From the NCBI GenBank assembly GCA_039111635.1, contig JBCAQO010000012.1:930001-994000 (forward strand): a stretch of 64,000 bases of DNA, given 5' to 3'. Positions 1 to 12,455 of the stretch are shown here, piece after piece. The notes below the pieces were generated by a model, which searched no databases, was not told the DNA's origin, and saw only the letters and a list, made by a program, of their open reading frames with translations. Position numbers and translations under genes: made by a program. Every line of letters begins with the position of its first letter. Within the stretch, counting starts at the first letter, position 1. This DNA comes from Heterobasidion occidentale. Lineage: Eukaryota > Basidiomycota > Agaricomycetes > Russulales > Bondarzewiaceae.

Positions 1-267
1 GAATGAGGGCGGTGCCGCAGAGGTCAAGACGGCATGAACAAACCACCGCTCCATGTTGAGGCCTGCGGTTTCGGAGGTAGTGGCGCTGCGGTCCTCCCAG
101 ACGTAGACGTTTCCGGGGCGAATTTGCTTGCGCTCGTCGGTATCGAGTCGACGGGATAAGAGGGTGAGGGTGTTTCTGGCGACGCCGTAAAAGACTTGCA
201 GAGCATCCTGGGCTGTGCGGATGCGGACGTTGTTGAGGGTGGGCTGCTGCCTGTAGGTGGGAGACAT
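1..267 (-). CDS. WOPR-domain (Gti1/Pac2 family) transcriptional regulator, first exon only
   Basis: The protein starts MSPTYRQQPTLNNVRIRT and continues with DALQVF, then RRLDTDERKQIRPGNVYVWE and ERW. This is the pattern of the N-terminal half of the WOPR DNA-binding domain (a short lead, DALxxF, RRLxxxERxxIRxGxVxVW). Family members (Gti1, Pac2, Wor1, Ryp1) are nuclear regulators of morphology, nutrient response and development in fungi. The first exon ends near position 44 at a GTTTGT donor, because continuing the frame loses the family pattern. The rest of the gene lies outside the left edge. The ATG at 265-267 fits the usual short lead before the domain. The longer frame extending up to 563 has no family similarity and was not used. 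Which family subtype this is cannot be decided from one exon. Confidence 0.85.
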   Translation of the reverse strand, partial: MSPTYRQQPTLNNVRIRTAQDALQVFYGVARNTLTLLSRRLDTDERKQIRPGNVYVWEDRSATTSETAGLNMERWFVHAVLTSAAPPSF

Positions 268-1394
268 GTGGGACGGGGCGTGGATGAGGCGAGGAAGAGG
301 AGGAGGAGGGAGGGAACATGACCGAAGTGGAGAATTATAAGATGTTCTCCAAATAGCCGCAAAAGTCTGTCAGGGACAGACGGCTCGGTCGGCCCTAAGA
401 AGCTTATATTTGAGTTTCGCCAGAAGATTACCAGATTAAGATTCATTAAATCCCCCAGCCCAAGGACGAAAACGCTTCCCAGAATCCGTCCAGCGGGAGA
501 CGCTAGGACACGCTTTCCACTCTCGGACATTCCGACGTCCAAATAAGGCCGGTTATCGTCCAATATTACAATCAGAACGGCCCTTTACGCTATCCGGTCA
601 ATTTTGGGCCGCGAGTCAGCCCGTAAGTTGCCGTATGTAAACACGTTTACGCGGTAGCCGATCTAGATCCCACTCAGAGCTGATAGCACGTTGCGCGCAC
701 CCCTCAAACGGGCTTACCCACACAAGGTTTGCTCGATACAAAAGCGTATCGGCAACCGCCTAAAACCCAAACACCCCTGCAGTCTGCATCAGCCCATTCG
801 CCATCAGTCAGCCCAAGTCCTGCTTATTGTGTTTCGATCCAACGCTGCCCACGGATCTTCGGAGGCGTTCGTGCCACCGCCTCCGCCGTCGAGCCTTGTT
901 CCAACACACAGACGCGAAGGTCATCAAACTCCGGTCACCCGACTCTATCGACCGCGATCTCTGATTTGCTTCCGACCTCCTGAAGAACTCCAAGAATCAC
1001 CTCCTCTTCGGCGATGTCCAGCGCTAAGCATGCTGGCATCGGATTCGCGACAGTTAGTGGTGCGATGTCCGGCAATCCATCTCCAATCTCTTCTCTTCAG
1101 ATTTACCGGCGTCCTTTCGCCCGCCTTATGCAACTACCCGGAGCCGAGTCCACACGTCCGATTCTCACCTTGGTGGGCGCACTATTCGGCAAGCGTGGGG
1201 GGCTAAGTCTCGGTGAGGCCAGAATGCCCGAGCTCACATGCGCAGCCGAGTGCCGCGCCACTGGCCTTTCGTCACTTTGTACGCATTAATTGTCTTCTAT
1301 CATTCAACACAAATGCGAGTGAGATGTGAGTGCCTGAAGTTCGATGTCCATGAGTGGGGGGCAGTAAATCCAGAAGCAGTACAATAGGGTGGGC
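268..1394. other. Intergenic region between two minus-strand genes
   Basis: It holds the upstream region of the WOPR gene and the 3' flank of the DNAJC11-like gene. Open frames of 60-170 codons exist on both strands (for example plus 691-1206 and 1014-1289), but they overlap one another and show no recognisable domain or splice pattern. Long upstream regions are common for WOPR regulators, so regulatory DNA is plausible, but I see no specific site. Confidence 0.5.
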
Positions 1395-3790
1395 TTAAAG
1401 TAATGCAGTGTCGACGAGGTGATCTATGGGCACAATAGAGAGACGCTCAACAATTGTCGTGAACGGAACATGTCAACTGTAGTCTCACCTTCGAGGGGTA
1501 GAACCACAGGGACAAAGTCTGGTATTTCAGCGTAGTGCATACGGCCAAGGAATGAGTAACGTATTCGCAGTGCCTTGCTACAGGACGGCGCAGGGTCATA
1601 GAAACCTTGAAGACCGGACTATCAAATAGCAAAGTCAGCGACCATGGTTTCTCCAAACGGTAACTTGAACGTGGAGCACGAGAACGGAACAGAAGCCTTG
1701 GTTAGCAACTCGATTTGATGGACCCTGCTCACCTTTGTTCGGTGGCCTGGGATATACAGTTGGCTGTGATTCACGAGCGCCTGAACTGGGATGGTTACGT
1801 CCACTTCAAGATCTCTGGCTTCCAGATCCGAATCCATGGGCCCATACTTTGCGTCCAGAATGACTAGGCCTGGGACTTCTGATCAGAACGAGATCGATCG
1901 AGGAGCAGGATCTCTACCTTCTCTCGCCTTTTCGGCCTGCATATGCTTCCGTGCGGTCTCCTTGAGTAGCGATATCGTCTCTTCGACTTCACGCCTCACC
2001 GATGCCCGATCTTCTGTGAGTTCTTTTCGCGCATTGCGGAAGAACCTGGGAAATGTTATCGCGAGGGTGCACCATTGAGGCTACTCAGTCAGGCGAATAA
2101 AGTTACGAAGCCGTACTCACGCAACTCGCTCCTTCCGCCGACGAGGTTTCAAGATCAACTGATACGCCAGAAGGAAGCCGGTGGTGGGTAAAACTGCCGT
2201 AAGGAATCCAAGCGAGGGGTCGTAATCATCGGCCACTGTAACGGGCACGACCAGTCGCTGCCCGAGGTAGGTCAGGCTGAGCAAATAGATCGCCGTCAAT
2301 GAGAAATAAACGATAGAAACGAAGCCGCGCACTCCAATTTCATTTCTACACCGCCGGCGTTTACCTCCACCGATGTCGAGACGCCCCCCTGATCGTCACC
2401 CCAGCTACCAACAAGCGCCCATGAAAGACCCCTCACGTTAAGTTGCAGTAATAGCCTAGTCTCGAGCTGAAGCTCTGAGAACGTAACACCCCATTGCGCT
2501 CTCAAACCTGTTTCCAGGCCTGCCAGCGTGACACCATATGATGAATAAGTAAGACCTTTGCTCAGCCCAGAAAGAGATCCAGAACTTGATGGACGAGAGC
2601 TTTCTTCCCCTGCCTCAGTTTGGGAGGTGAGATCAAACGGGGATGGGCACCGAATGTCAAGAGTGAACCAAGGCGTCGTTCCGGCATGTAAACCTAGCAC
2701 GCCATGTATAGGTGATGTGCGGGACAGGCGGCGGGTATACGTAACCGTGAGAGGAGGTGGCAAGGAGGGCAAGTGCAGTGACAACGACGTCTGAGCAGTT
2801 ATCGTTTCGTCATCACCATGATATATTCCCTTGACACTGAGCAGACGCGAGCGAAGAAGGGACGCCGTGGCCTATGGTCATGTGCAGCGAATTGTTCCAG
2901 TCAGTTACTGCGGTGAAACGCGACCGATCACCTTTACCTCAAACTCCAGACGCGGTGAATATTGATGTCGGACTGTGCCGAGGACATTCCCACCTGCGCT
3001 TCGCCCCATCTTGGCAGTTGCAACTATTTGTGTTTTGCATCAACCCTTCTCTAAGGCATGTCAATTCAACGTATGCCCGTTAGACAAGCGATTAGTAAAT
3101 TACCTGAATTGTGTGTTGGAGAACAAATGACGAAATTCTAACATCAGAGACCCTGTCAGCCGCCTGCTCTACCCAAGTCAACCCGCTGGTAGGAATGTCA
3201 GACGCGAATAGAGATCGAGCATCGATGCCAAAGGTCATTTGTCCCTGCGGGCTTATAGTGTCGACTAGTTGATTGGTTTTGAGGTGTTGTGTTGTCCGGG
3301 TTAAAATCCGTCGAACCTGGAAACTGTAAGTAAAAAAACGGCAGTACAATTGCAAGCACCGACTTGATCTCGAGGCATGTCGCGAAGCTGCGGTGGCCAA
3401 TCAATGGATAGGCCTTCATAGCCTGAGAGTTTTTGGTATGGTCGACGGTCAAGCAAACCGAAGGAAGGCTGATGTACGCACCTAGCACATCGTAAACCTG
3501 CCTATTCGCGCGTCAACGAAGCGCATTCAAGCAGGGAACATATAACCTACCGAAGGAAGGGATCGGAAAGAACTTCGAAGCTGTGAGCAGGGTCAACAAT
3601 CACTCGTGAATGGATTGTATATACCTTCATATGCCTTCTGGATCTCCAAGAACCGTCTGTTCGCCGTTTCCTTTGTCGATTCGTCATGTTGTTTATCAGG
3701 ATGAAACACAATAGACAGAGCCCGGTACCGCTCTCTTATTTCATTGTCAGATGCGGCTCTAGGAAGGTTCAGAACTGAGCTGTACTCCAT
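1395..3790 (-). CDS. DNAJC11-like mitochondrial J-domain protein
   Basis: The ATG at 3788-3790 opens a J domain (MEYSSVLNLPRAASDNEI, then the HPD motif in IVFHPDKQHD, then KAYEVLSDPFLRQVYDVLG assembled over two short introns). Further exons near 3400-3100 and 2784-2296 encode a beta-rich middle region (TPWFTLDI, ELQLETRLLLQLNV), and 2330-2117 encodes the hydrophobic segment with LTAVLPTTGFLLAY. The C-terminal DUF3395-type domain follows (EVDVTIPVQALVNHSQLYIPG, then GFYDPAPSC). After a last intron the gene ends ...DTALL with stop at 1395-1397. DNAJC11 proteins sit at the mitochondrial outer membrane and associate with MICOS and Sam50 in the MIB assembly, supporting cristae. Function here is inferred from domain order. 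The start codon and the terminal exons were each placed by matching the family; middle splice sites are approximate. Confidence 0.85.
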
Positions 3791-4105
3791 CAGTTGAGGG
3801 GTTTGTAGGTCAATGACAGAGGCGAGAGATACTGACTAGAGGAAGTCCTTGGCGGAGTAATGAGTGATATTGGCGGTATTTTCGGAGGACGTCATGCAAG
3901 GATGACAGAATTATTTTGAGCAGTAGAGCAGAGAAAAACGTTGTTGGTGCCAGTGTGCGGCGACTTTGAAGGACACGAGTGACCTTGGGTGTGACGGCAG
4001 ACGTGACGAACGCCTTCATTGCGTGTGACGTCTGCGACACTCGTCACTGGAACTACTTAGCGTTCCCTCTCAACTTCCCTCGTCTCTGTCGTCCGACCGC
4101 TCACA
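3791..4105. promoter_or_regulatory. Divergent promoter region, DNAJC11-like (-) and Rmd1-like (+)
   Basis: These 315 bases separate two divergently transcribed start codons, so they must hold both promoters. A 76-codon minus-strand frame (3810-4040) lies within it but has no recognisable domain. No clear TATA box was found. Confidence 0.5.
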
Positions 4106-6044
4106 ATGTCGTCTAACCAAACAGCTCACAGGAATCAGTCTCTGATACCTTCTGATGAAACGAAGCACCGAGGGGCCAATCGGTCTACGAAGGTAGCAGG
4201 CAAGCTCAAAGTTCTTCCTGAACAGCCGGAACCAGAGCCAGTCTCCGTAAAGAGAGAAATGTTGGTACCACCAAGGATCAAGAAGGACAGGGAAGATGGC
4301 TCTGCAAGCACTGCAGAAAGTGATGATGACGAGGGGGACGATGAAGAAGAGACGGAGGATGTCGAAGTGTGTAGAGATTTTGTTTCTTGCATATTCGTCC
4401 GAATTTGACCTTTTCATCGTTGAACTAGGTGTACAACCAGATCGCACGTATACCCGCAGGAACAGCTCGCAGAGACGCCTTGAGACTCACAAAGAAAAAG
4501 GCAAGGTCTTTACCCCGAGTTACAGCATACGCGACAGCAGGGTACAGCATCGCCCCACTGTTTTTTCCTCCGTGGACTTCTGACTTGCCTACCCTCACAC
4601 AGCTCATATGTATCCCAAGATCTCATGAAGTTCTTCAATGCTCGACGGACATCCTATCACACGAACCCACGCATGATCGATGATGTCATATATACCCCTT
4701 ACCTCTACGATGTGCCTTCCTCCCCGACCGCATCCCGCCAGTCGAAGGTGCGATGGCAACCCACTGAAATCCAAACAGGCGATCTCCTCGGCGTTCCCGA
4801 CTTACGCCCTGAGCCAGAGGAAGACAATGCACAAAAAGGCAAGAAGAAGAGTAAATTCGATAACTCCGCAAGCGAGGCCGAAATATTTTTATTCCCATAT
4901 GGGACTGTCGTTATCTGGGGCATGACGGAAGCACAGGAAAGGCGTTTTCTGTCTTCGCTGTGAGTTTCCAGCCGCATTGGAGTCATAAATGCTCATGGGA
5001 GAGTTTAGAAAACGTTTCGAAATCGAGAAGCTAGGTACGTCGTCTAATCGTCTTCTTCAATTGAATGTTGTGATCGAACATGTTATTTCAAGCCCCGCAG
5101 GACGTCGAAATGGAAGATCTTAATTTCTACTATGCTAATTACAGTCGGTGAGCTTGCGTGCTGGGTCAAATTTTGGCAGTCAGTGATGAGGATCCCAAAG
5201 GATTTACAACGATGTGATCACATTGCGCAAGGGATCGAGTTACATGTACGTTTTCTGTCAATCTGGCCCGTACCTTTGATAACCTTGTGATAGGACCAAA
5301 CTTTCGCTGTCACACGCTCTGGCGCAATCTGTCAAGATTTCTCTTGTAAATCATTCACCTATCTTTTGTTTATGCTCATGTTGAACGTCTTCCAAGTTCG
5401 AGGAGCGAATATCGACTACTATTGAGGAGACAAAAGACTATCCGGAGATCATCAGCGAAACAGGCAAGATCGGTATGCCTCATAAGGGTGCGACTATCTT
5501 TGCAGCTCGACGCCCAGAGAAACATATTGACAAATCGGTCATGACAGAAATCATGAAGAAGATGGGCGAAGTCTTTCTTTTACGATCTAATATTGCCTCC
5601 GTTGGATCTGTCTTGGATTCGCCGGACGTTTTTTGGGTGAGCTGCGGATCCTGCATTTGCTCTGCCGATTATCAAACGCATCATTGGTTACAGACATATC
5701 CCGATCTCCAGCCATTATATGATGCTGCACGGAGCTATTTAGAGCTCCCGCAACGTATCAACCTCTTGAACACGCGCGTCGGAGTAATTTGTTTTCCTGT
5801 CGAGACATGATCACATTTTCTGATTTATCTCTTCTGGATCGTAGGTTTTGCAAGATATGCTGCAGCTTCTGAAAGAGTCCGTCTCAAGTCGCCATTCGGA
5901 ACGCCTAGAACAGATTGTCATTGCCCTCATCGGCATCGAGATCGGTGTGTTTCTCTTGTCCCTTTCCTTCACTTCTTCACTTACGGCATCCATCTTCGTC
6001 TAGTTCTGGGTATCGTTACAATTCTCGTCGATCTTTTTGCTTGA
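4106..6044 (+). CDS. Rmd1/RMND1-family (DUF155) protein
   Basis: The N-terminus is polar and acidic (a run of Asp/Glu near residues 72-90). The conserved DUF155 core follows: RVTAYATAGSY-like segment near 4530, MKFFNARR, the hallmark FLFPYGTVVIWGMTEAQE near 4890-4930, EIEKLAPQDVEMEDLNFYYA, then VITLRKGSSYMTKLSLSHAL and ISTTIEETKDYPEI. The end has SVLDSPDVFW, PDLQPLYDAARSYLEL and a C-terminal membrane segment (IVIALIGIEIVLGIVTILVDL) with stop at 6042-6044. Family members are yeast Rmd1, Rmd8 and Mrx10, fission yeast Sif2/Sif3 and human RMND1. Some are mitochondrial and support mitochondrial translation, others are cytosolic or vesicle-associated. The acidic N-terminus without an obvious presequence favours the Rmd1/Rmd8 type. 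At least seven introns are needed to join these blocks. Confidence 0.88.
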
Positions 6045-6252
6045 CCTCGCCCCTTCTATCTGACCGGATTTTGCCTATGCACAGTGGTTCTCCCGCATTG
6101 CACGCATGTATCATACACACAAGCATCGTTTCGTCATGGGTATCTTCTACTATTTTTACATCACCTATCGTAACTAGTCCATCCAGCCCTCGACCACAAT
6201 GTCCAGGATTTGAAAGAAGAAATATCATCTGAAGACACCACAGGCACCAGGG

Positions 6253-9200
6253 TCAATACCTACCTTCTCTGGTCGATCTTTCCTTATCCTTTCTAGGAGT
6301 ACCGCTGGTTTCCGCCTTGCTCGCAGGTTTGCGCTCCTTGGTGGCCCTGAAGCACAGAAACTCAATTCCTGTCGCGCGCCGCGTGTCTGCTAACGTCTTC
6401 TTGACGCCGTCCAAATGGCTTTGCAGGTTCTCGTCTCCCGGCCGCCGCGCATATGCCTGCGATATTTTGTTGTACAAGTCCTGTAGCGTCTTGGCTGCCG
6501 ATGATGTCACGTAACGCGAGAGAGTTTGATGCATGAATTCGATCTCTAGCGTCGCCTGTACAAGGTAGTATGGTGACAGTGAGTCCGGCGATGACCGCGG
6601 AAGCTGAAGACAGATAAGTTGCTTACACGGAGCATGCCGCCCATGCCAAACCTCTTCACTTGTTTGAAGCATCGCAAAGCTTCTTCCGCGACGTCCTCAA
6701 CTAACGCATTCAAAGTGCGCTCTAAGAGAGGCCGCGGCGTTGCTGACTTGCGCATGAACGCCGACAAGGTACATCAACGTCTCGTACATGTATTGACGGA
6801 TTTCTGTGAAGGGTGCAGATTTGGAAACACTGGCGCAGGAAACGAAATGGAAGACAGGCGCACCTGTAGGCTGAGGCGTCTCATACCAGTCCATAGAAGG
6901 ATCCAGAATTCCACTGCGTATGGCATTGGATACCACCGCCGACTTGGGCTTGACATATCCATCAAACAGAGTCTGGTCTAGCTCGTCCACCACGCTCATT
7001 AAGTTCTACAAAACGGCGTCAGTGAGGAACAGTGAGATGGCGTAAAACAGTATGGAGACAACGAGGACAGCTCAGTTGCTCTTACCTGACGATCAGCTTC
7101 CGCGGACACGTTGAACGCGGTCTCCAGCTCTCTAAGCATGCTTGGGATCAGCACTTTTTTGAGGTATCCAATATTCGACACCACCAAAATCGTCCGTGTG
7201 TCCTAGAAAGTCCAGTGGGATCAACCTCAGCAACCTGAAATGACCTAGCTCCGCTGCGACGATAAAGGCACTCACGACGTCTGATAGGTCTAAATTTGAC
7301 ATGTTATGTACGACGGTGTCGCCCGGCGCTTGCACCGATTTGTCCACACTGACAGGCAACTCGTCGGACGCCAGATGCACCAGCCCATCCAGGAACGCAT
7401 ATAAAGTGTCCAAAAACGCCTTGGTGATCTTCGCGACGAACTCCGAGGGGATGGGGTACTGTTTCACCATTCTCGACGAGGATGCCGACGCCGACGAGGA
7501 GAGGTCGACACCGCCTGCGAGCTTAAAGGAGTAGGTCGTGACATGTTTTTGAAAGAGCTGGATGTCGGACAGGTAAATGGTCGTGTACGGCTCGCTCAAG
7601 GATGTGGTCCAGGTCTCGAGGTGGTAGAAGATATTTGCGTCTGAAAAGAAATGAATACCTTTAGACTTTGATGTTAGTGAAAAAAAGAGAACCTGCCTCT
7701 CAACCATCCCATTACCAGAATGTCCACGAACTTCCACCGCGCACTCTCCAACAGGCCTTTCAGACTCGTCGCGTGTCATTCGACACCTCCATCGCATTGA
7801 CCTCGTTCACGCATTCCTGTATTTCGCCGAGGATCCGCATGAGATAATGGCCCGTCGTTAGTATGTTTGAGTGACCTGGGATCAGTGGAGGAGTGCCATC
7901 GCCTCCTGCGCCTGGAGGCGTCATCACAGCCATGTCGGAGAAAATGAAGAACTCGGAGAGCAAGGAGATGTATAGTTTGACGATGTCGAGGGCCATGGTG
8001 CGTACTTGCGAGGGACTGCGGCGCGAGCTGGAAGATCCCGGGGACTGCGCCGTGCGTTAGTGTTCACTTGGCGGGGATGCTCTGTTACAAATGAGAGGGA
8101 CGCACTTTTCTGTATTTACCATCCAAGAACGATTTGGCGATTCGCCAAAAATTGGGCAGGGCTGACATCATCACATCGGACACGGCCTTGACCATGTCCA
8201 CGATTGTCTGCCATACTTCGTGTCCACCCGACTGTGCTGTGGGTAGCCGTCACGCTTCGTTTCGTCAAGAAGAGAAAGGCACACAGAGAACGCACACAGG
8301 ACGGCCTCCGATTGATTCGACTTCAACGCCGCGACGCATGTCTGCAACTGAGATGCCAAGATCGCATCTAGCGAGTCCAGGCCTTGTATGGATGGCTGCG
8401 TCTTCTCCTTCTTGCCTAGAGTCCCGCGGTGAGCCCGAAGAACAAGGGGTGACCCGTGGGCCCTGGAAACACATACTGTGCACGACTCCAGCAGCAGTCT
8501 GATACGTCTTCTTCATCTGCTCCAGGATAAACCTATGCTGGGCGTCAAAATAAGTCCACACAGGATCGTCCGGAGTGTTCAGCTCCAATAAAATCCTTCG
8601 GTGCCGGACATGGAGTCAGCACGAACACGAGAAGCGCGGCGACCACACGCACTCAATCGTCTTCTCCTGGTCCTCGACCGGCCTCCCAGGCTGCTGCAGC
8701 TGCCCGAGCAACAGGGCCCGCATCTCGCTCATCGCTTTTTCGACGGTGTTCCAGACCTTGTCCAGTATCCGCTTCTGCTGCTGCTCGGCCGTCGTGTTCT
8801 GGCTGTCTTTCGAGGCCCTGATGGGGAGGAGCTGACCGGGTCGTGTCTCGAGCATGAACTTGCCCTTCTTGTAGTCGCGCATGGCCACCTCATATCGGCC
8901 CTGCGGTGTTTGGACGGTGAGCACTGAAAGCCGGCGGGGGTTGCGACACTGGGGGGGGGTTGCAAAAGAACGACATACGGCTTCCATGGACTCCACGATG
9001 GATGTGGGTAGATTGAAGAAGAACTTCGAGCGCTCGAATACGCCGAGCGTGGTGCGCAGCTTTTGTGCCTTGCTCGCGTTCTCGAGCACGGGCAGGAATA
9101 CCTGGTTCGCCTTCGTTGCGGCCTCTATACGCGTGATTATGATCAAAATGACGATCAATTCTATGCTCACACGACCCGATTGCTTCTGCTTCGGGCGGGA

Positions 9201-10123
9201 ACAAGCTGGGGAGAATGATTCACAGAGGGGACGTACGTTTTAGCTGGTCGCGCAGCGGCTTGGAGGCGTAGTCCGTCGACGGGGCTAGCAGGCCCTCTTT
9301 CATCTCCAGATGCAACGCTAAAACAGCCGTACGCGTGCGATACTCAGCTCACAGCACGAGATAGGTAAAGAGATAGATATAGGCAAAGAGACGGGAATAG
9401 GCCGAGAGACGGAGAGAGGTTGGAGAGATCGAAAGGGGGCGCACCGTCCGTGGACGCCTTTACGGCGACGAATTTGTCAAAGTTGTCCTCTACGAGGACG
9501 CGGATCGCTTCAGAGCGCGAGTCGATAGACGCGCGGAGGTGTGCGATGCCGGCGGCCAGGTCTTGGTAGGTCGCGTTGGGGTGTATGGCAGAGAGGAAGG
9601 CTTTGGGGTCGAAGGACTTGGAGGAGGTGAGGATGGCAGCGCCTGTAGCGACAAATGGATAGAGGCGAGTGCGAGAGTGATCAGGGAGGAGCGGGGGCGG
9701 GAAGTGTGTGTGCGGACGCACGCTGCTCCATGTCCATGTTCTTTATGCTGTCCGCGGTGGGAAGGGCTAAGGGTCATTTGTGTGCGCATAGAGCGAGCTG
9801 CACTGGGGACGTACTCGACGAATGCGCCCAGCCCGAGCGGGTCCCCCTCCGCCTCGGACGTGCTCGTCGTGGGGCTAATAATCTGCCCCGCGACAGAGTC
9901 CTCGTGATCCGCCTCCTCCCATTTCCTGCATCGTGCCAACCGAAGCAAAATCGCACGGCATGAGACAGTATCAAGGAGAAACCGAAAGAACGAGGAATGC
10001 CAGGCTGTTAGCTGCGCAACGTGGGATGGAGGGGGGGGTTGCCACTCACAGCGGAGAGAGCGTTGAGATCTTGTACGCCTTGAGCAGGGCTGCCTCGTCC
10101 GGGTCGAAGTTCAGTTTACCCAT
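6253..10123 (-). CDS. SEC5: Exocyst complex subunit Sec5
   Basis: The start ATG (10121-10123) opens [19 protein letters not shown], followed by an intron. The conserved Sec5 region lies at about 9150-8600: [10 protein letters not shown], then [20 protein letters not shown], then [20 protein letters not shown] and the [12 protein letters not shown] segment continuing into [19 protein letters not shown]. The C-terminal exons carry [20 protein letters not shown] and [19 protein letters not shown], a typical exocyst Sec5 ending, with stop at 6253-6255. Sec5 is a core subunit of the octameric exocyst, which tethers secretory vesicles at hyphal tips and septa. The gene is about 3.9 kb with many short introns. 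Its 3' end faces that of the Rmd1-like gene across 208 bases. Confidence 0.9.
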
Positions 10124-10711
10124 GCTGTGGGCGTGCTCGGGTGTCCTCGAAGGGCTGTGTGATGAGGGCTTCGCTTCGTGTTATGCGTCGAGAGGCTCCT
10201 TGAATATGATCGTCAGTGCCTGGTGGTCTGTGGATGTCAGGAGGGGATCCTCGATATGATGTTCTCGTCAGGCGCCGGAACAGAACAAGTCGAACCTTGG
10301 TCTTGGAGGTCGATGAAATGGCTTGCAAAAGTATCGCGCACTCTCAGGAAGTTGATGCAAGGGTCAAACGTTGATTCGGTCGCGCTTAGTGACTGCGTTC
10401 AACGACAAATGAACTGTGCTTCATCTGGTGATGCATGGTGCAGGGTTTGTTATAAACTTGCGAGACTCGGTACGAACGATCACACGTTGAACATATCAAA
10501 GGTTGGACTCGAAAGCAGCACGGCCAACAATTAGGAATGCAAGCACCAATGGAACGAGCGGGGATGCACAGAGCCTCTAAACTAATTAAGGTAACAAAAC
10601 CGTCCGTCCTATCATCAAAGCAGCAGAACAAAACAAAGCGCCTCATCAGGCGCGTCATGGGGGGATATGAGAAAGCATGGACGACTTCGTGGGCCTCCTC
10701 GCTTTTGATCC
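10124..10711. other. Intergenic region: Sec5 promoter and Scs7 3' flank
   Basis: Both neighbouring genes run on the minus strand, so this stretch carries the Sec5 upstream region on its left and the Scs7 3' flank on its right. Short frames are present on both strands without recognisable content. Confidence 0.4.
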
Positions 10712-12215
10712 TCAGAGGGGAATGACGGTGTTGAAGACGTAGTCCCAGATCTTGCCTGTACAGCCATATGCGTGAGTGAAACGAAGAACGGCATACGACG
10801 AAAAAAGGGAAAGGAAACTAGACGCACTGGTAACGCCGAACCCGAGCTCGAAGTTCTTGTAGTGGTGCGCGAGGTGGTATTTCTTCTGTTCGCGGAGGTA
10901 CGCGGGCAGCTTCGTGTGGTGCATCCTGTCAAAAGACATCCCCACAACGCATTAAAATTTTCCTGATGTGTCTTCAAATCAAGGGAAAGAGTACTTACGC
11001 ATAGTGCATGCAGTCATAGATGACGTCTGGTGATGGAGGCGTTGTTAGAAGTGCAGACAGCGGGAGACTATGATAGGAGAGGGTATGACTTACAGAAAAA
11101 GAAGGCCCCGGCGATGATCCCGTTGGCCACGGCCGCAGGGAATAGACCGTGCGCGAGGCGGGTGAAGGGAAACGAGAGCGACGTGAAGAGCACAGGGGGC
11201 ATGACGAGCCTCAGCCTGTTTCCAGCGTGAGCCACCATTAGTCAGTGGTGTGTTAAGAGCAAGTAAGAAAAACAACTCCACGCACCGGTCCATGGGCAGA
11301 TAATGGTGGATCCCGTGCAGCAAGAAATGGAGCGTCAGGAACATGGGCTTGTCGGGGAGGTAGTAGTCAACGTGGAAGAGGAAGCGGTGGAGCGTATACT
11401 CGAGGATGGTCCAGATGATGTTGCCGATGAGGATGCACGCGCCGGTCTTGATGTAGGCGTCGGTAGGGAGGGAGAGGAGGGTGGTGAGCGGCAGGTATGG
11501 ATTCGATGTGAATGACGGGAGAGGCCCGGAGAATTGCAGGAGGGAGCGCAGGCCGAGGTATGTTGCGATGGGCAGCCAGATGGTGGGGATTACAAACCAT
11601 TTGGTTCGCGTGAAGAACTGGGAGAAGATATGTTGTGAACGACCGTCAGGGGATGCTAGAGAATGCGTACCTCAAGGTAACTTGGACCAAAGAGACGCGC
11701 AGGCTCTGGGAGATGACGAGGTTGATGTACTTGCTGGAGGTAGTATGATTTACTGGGCGGGGGTGAAGAGTAGTATCAACGTGCTGCACGGCCTACCGCA
11801 AAACAACGCCCACATACCTGAAATTGGCCCCCCACATCTGCTTCAACAACGGCTTCCGCAAGTCCAAGAACTGGTTCTTCTCGTAATCCTTCGCCTCGTC
11901 CGTGTCCTCCGGGTGGAAATCATCTGCAGGAACCCAGTCGTCGCTGACGAGGTTCTCGCCCACGCCGACCCTGCCGATGAAAAACTCATCGAGGACCTCG
12001 TACGCGCTCTCGGAGTGCTCGTGCTCTGATGCGTCGAGCATCGCGCCTTCGACGTCACGGCCGGCGAACTTGAGCACGAGCTCGTCGCCGCCGGGGTGGT
12101 CGGGGAGGAAACGCGTGACGTCGAAGACGCGGCCTTTGTAGGAGACCCAGCAGCTGGAGGCGCTGGCGTGCTCCGCAACGTCCTCGGCGGTGTAGATGCG
12201 GATGCGCTTGGACAT
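10712..12215 (-). CDS. SCS7: Ceramide very-long-chain fatty acid 2-hydroxylase (Scs7/FA2H type)
   Basis: The protein begins MSKRIRIYTAEDVAEHAS and has an N-terminal cytochrome b5 domain with the heme-binding HPGG (FLPDHPGGDELVLKFAG) followed by the second-ligand region EHEHSESA. The C-terminal fatty-acid hydroxylase domain has the di-iron histidine clusters EYTLHRFLFH, FLLHGIHHYLPMD, MHYAMHHTK and KKYHLAHHYKN. It ends ...YVFNTVIPL with stop at 10712-10714. The enzyme adds a 2-hydroxyl group to the N-acyl chain of sphingolipids in the ER membrane. The protein is close to the usual length of about 370-390 residues. Several short introns interrupt the gene. Confidence 0.93.
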
Positions 12216-12455
12216 TGTGGGTGCACGAGTGTGAGTCAGGCGAGTTGGGGAGATCTCCTTTGAGGAAGGAGAGGCTGAGGGCAACGCGGGGGGAGACGGC
12301 GGCGGAGGGCTTTTTAGGAGCAAAGGGCGCGCAGTCAGACCACAAACACGATTATATTTCGCATATTACGAGACCGGCCTCGGTCTGCCGCGGCACGCCG
12401 ACGCGTCCTTGCCGCGGCCCCTGTCCAAGCCCGTACACCTCCACACAGGCTCCTC
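12216..12455. promoter_or_regulatory. Divergent promoter region, Scs7 (-) and macro-domain protein (+)
   Basis: These 240 bases lie between two divergent start codons. An AT-rich patch (around 12350-12365) stands out from the GC-rich background and could mark core promoter DNA. No specific factor site is claimed. Confidence 0.45.

Noticed and set aside
691..1289. Overlapping plus-strand frames of 171 and 91 codons near the WOPR gene
   Set aside because: The two frames contradict one another and neither shows family similarity.
3810..4040. 76-codon minus-strand frame between the DNAJC11-like and Rmd1-like genes
   Set aside because: It sits in the divergent promoter, has no recognisable domain and no supporting splice pattern.
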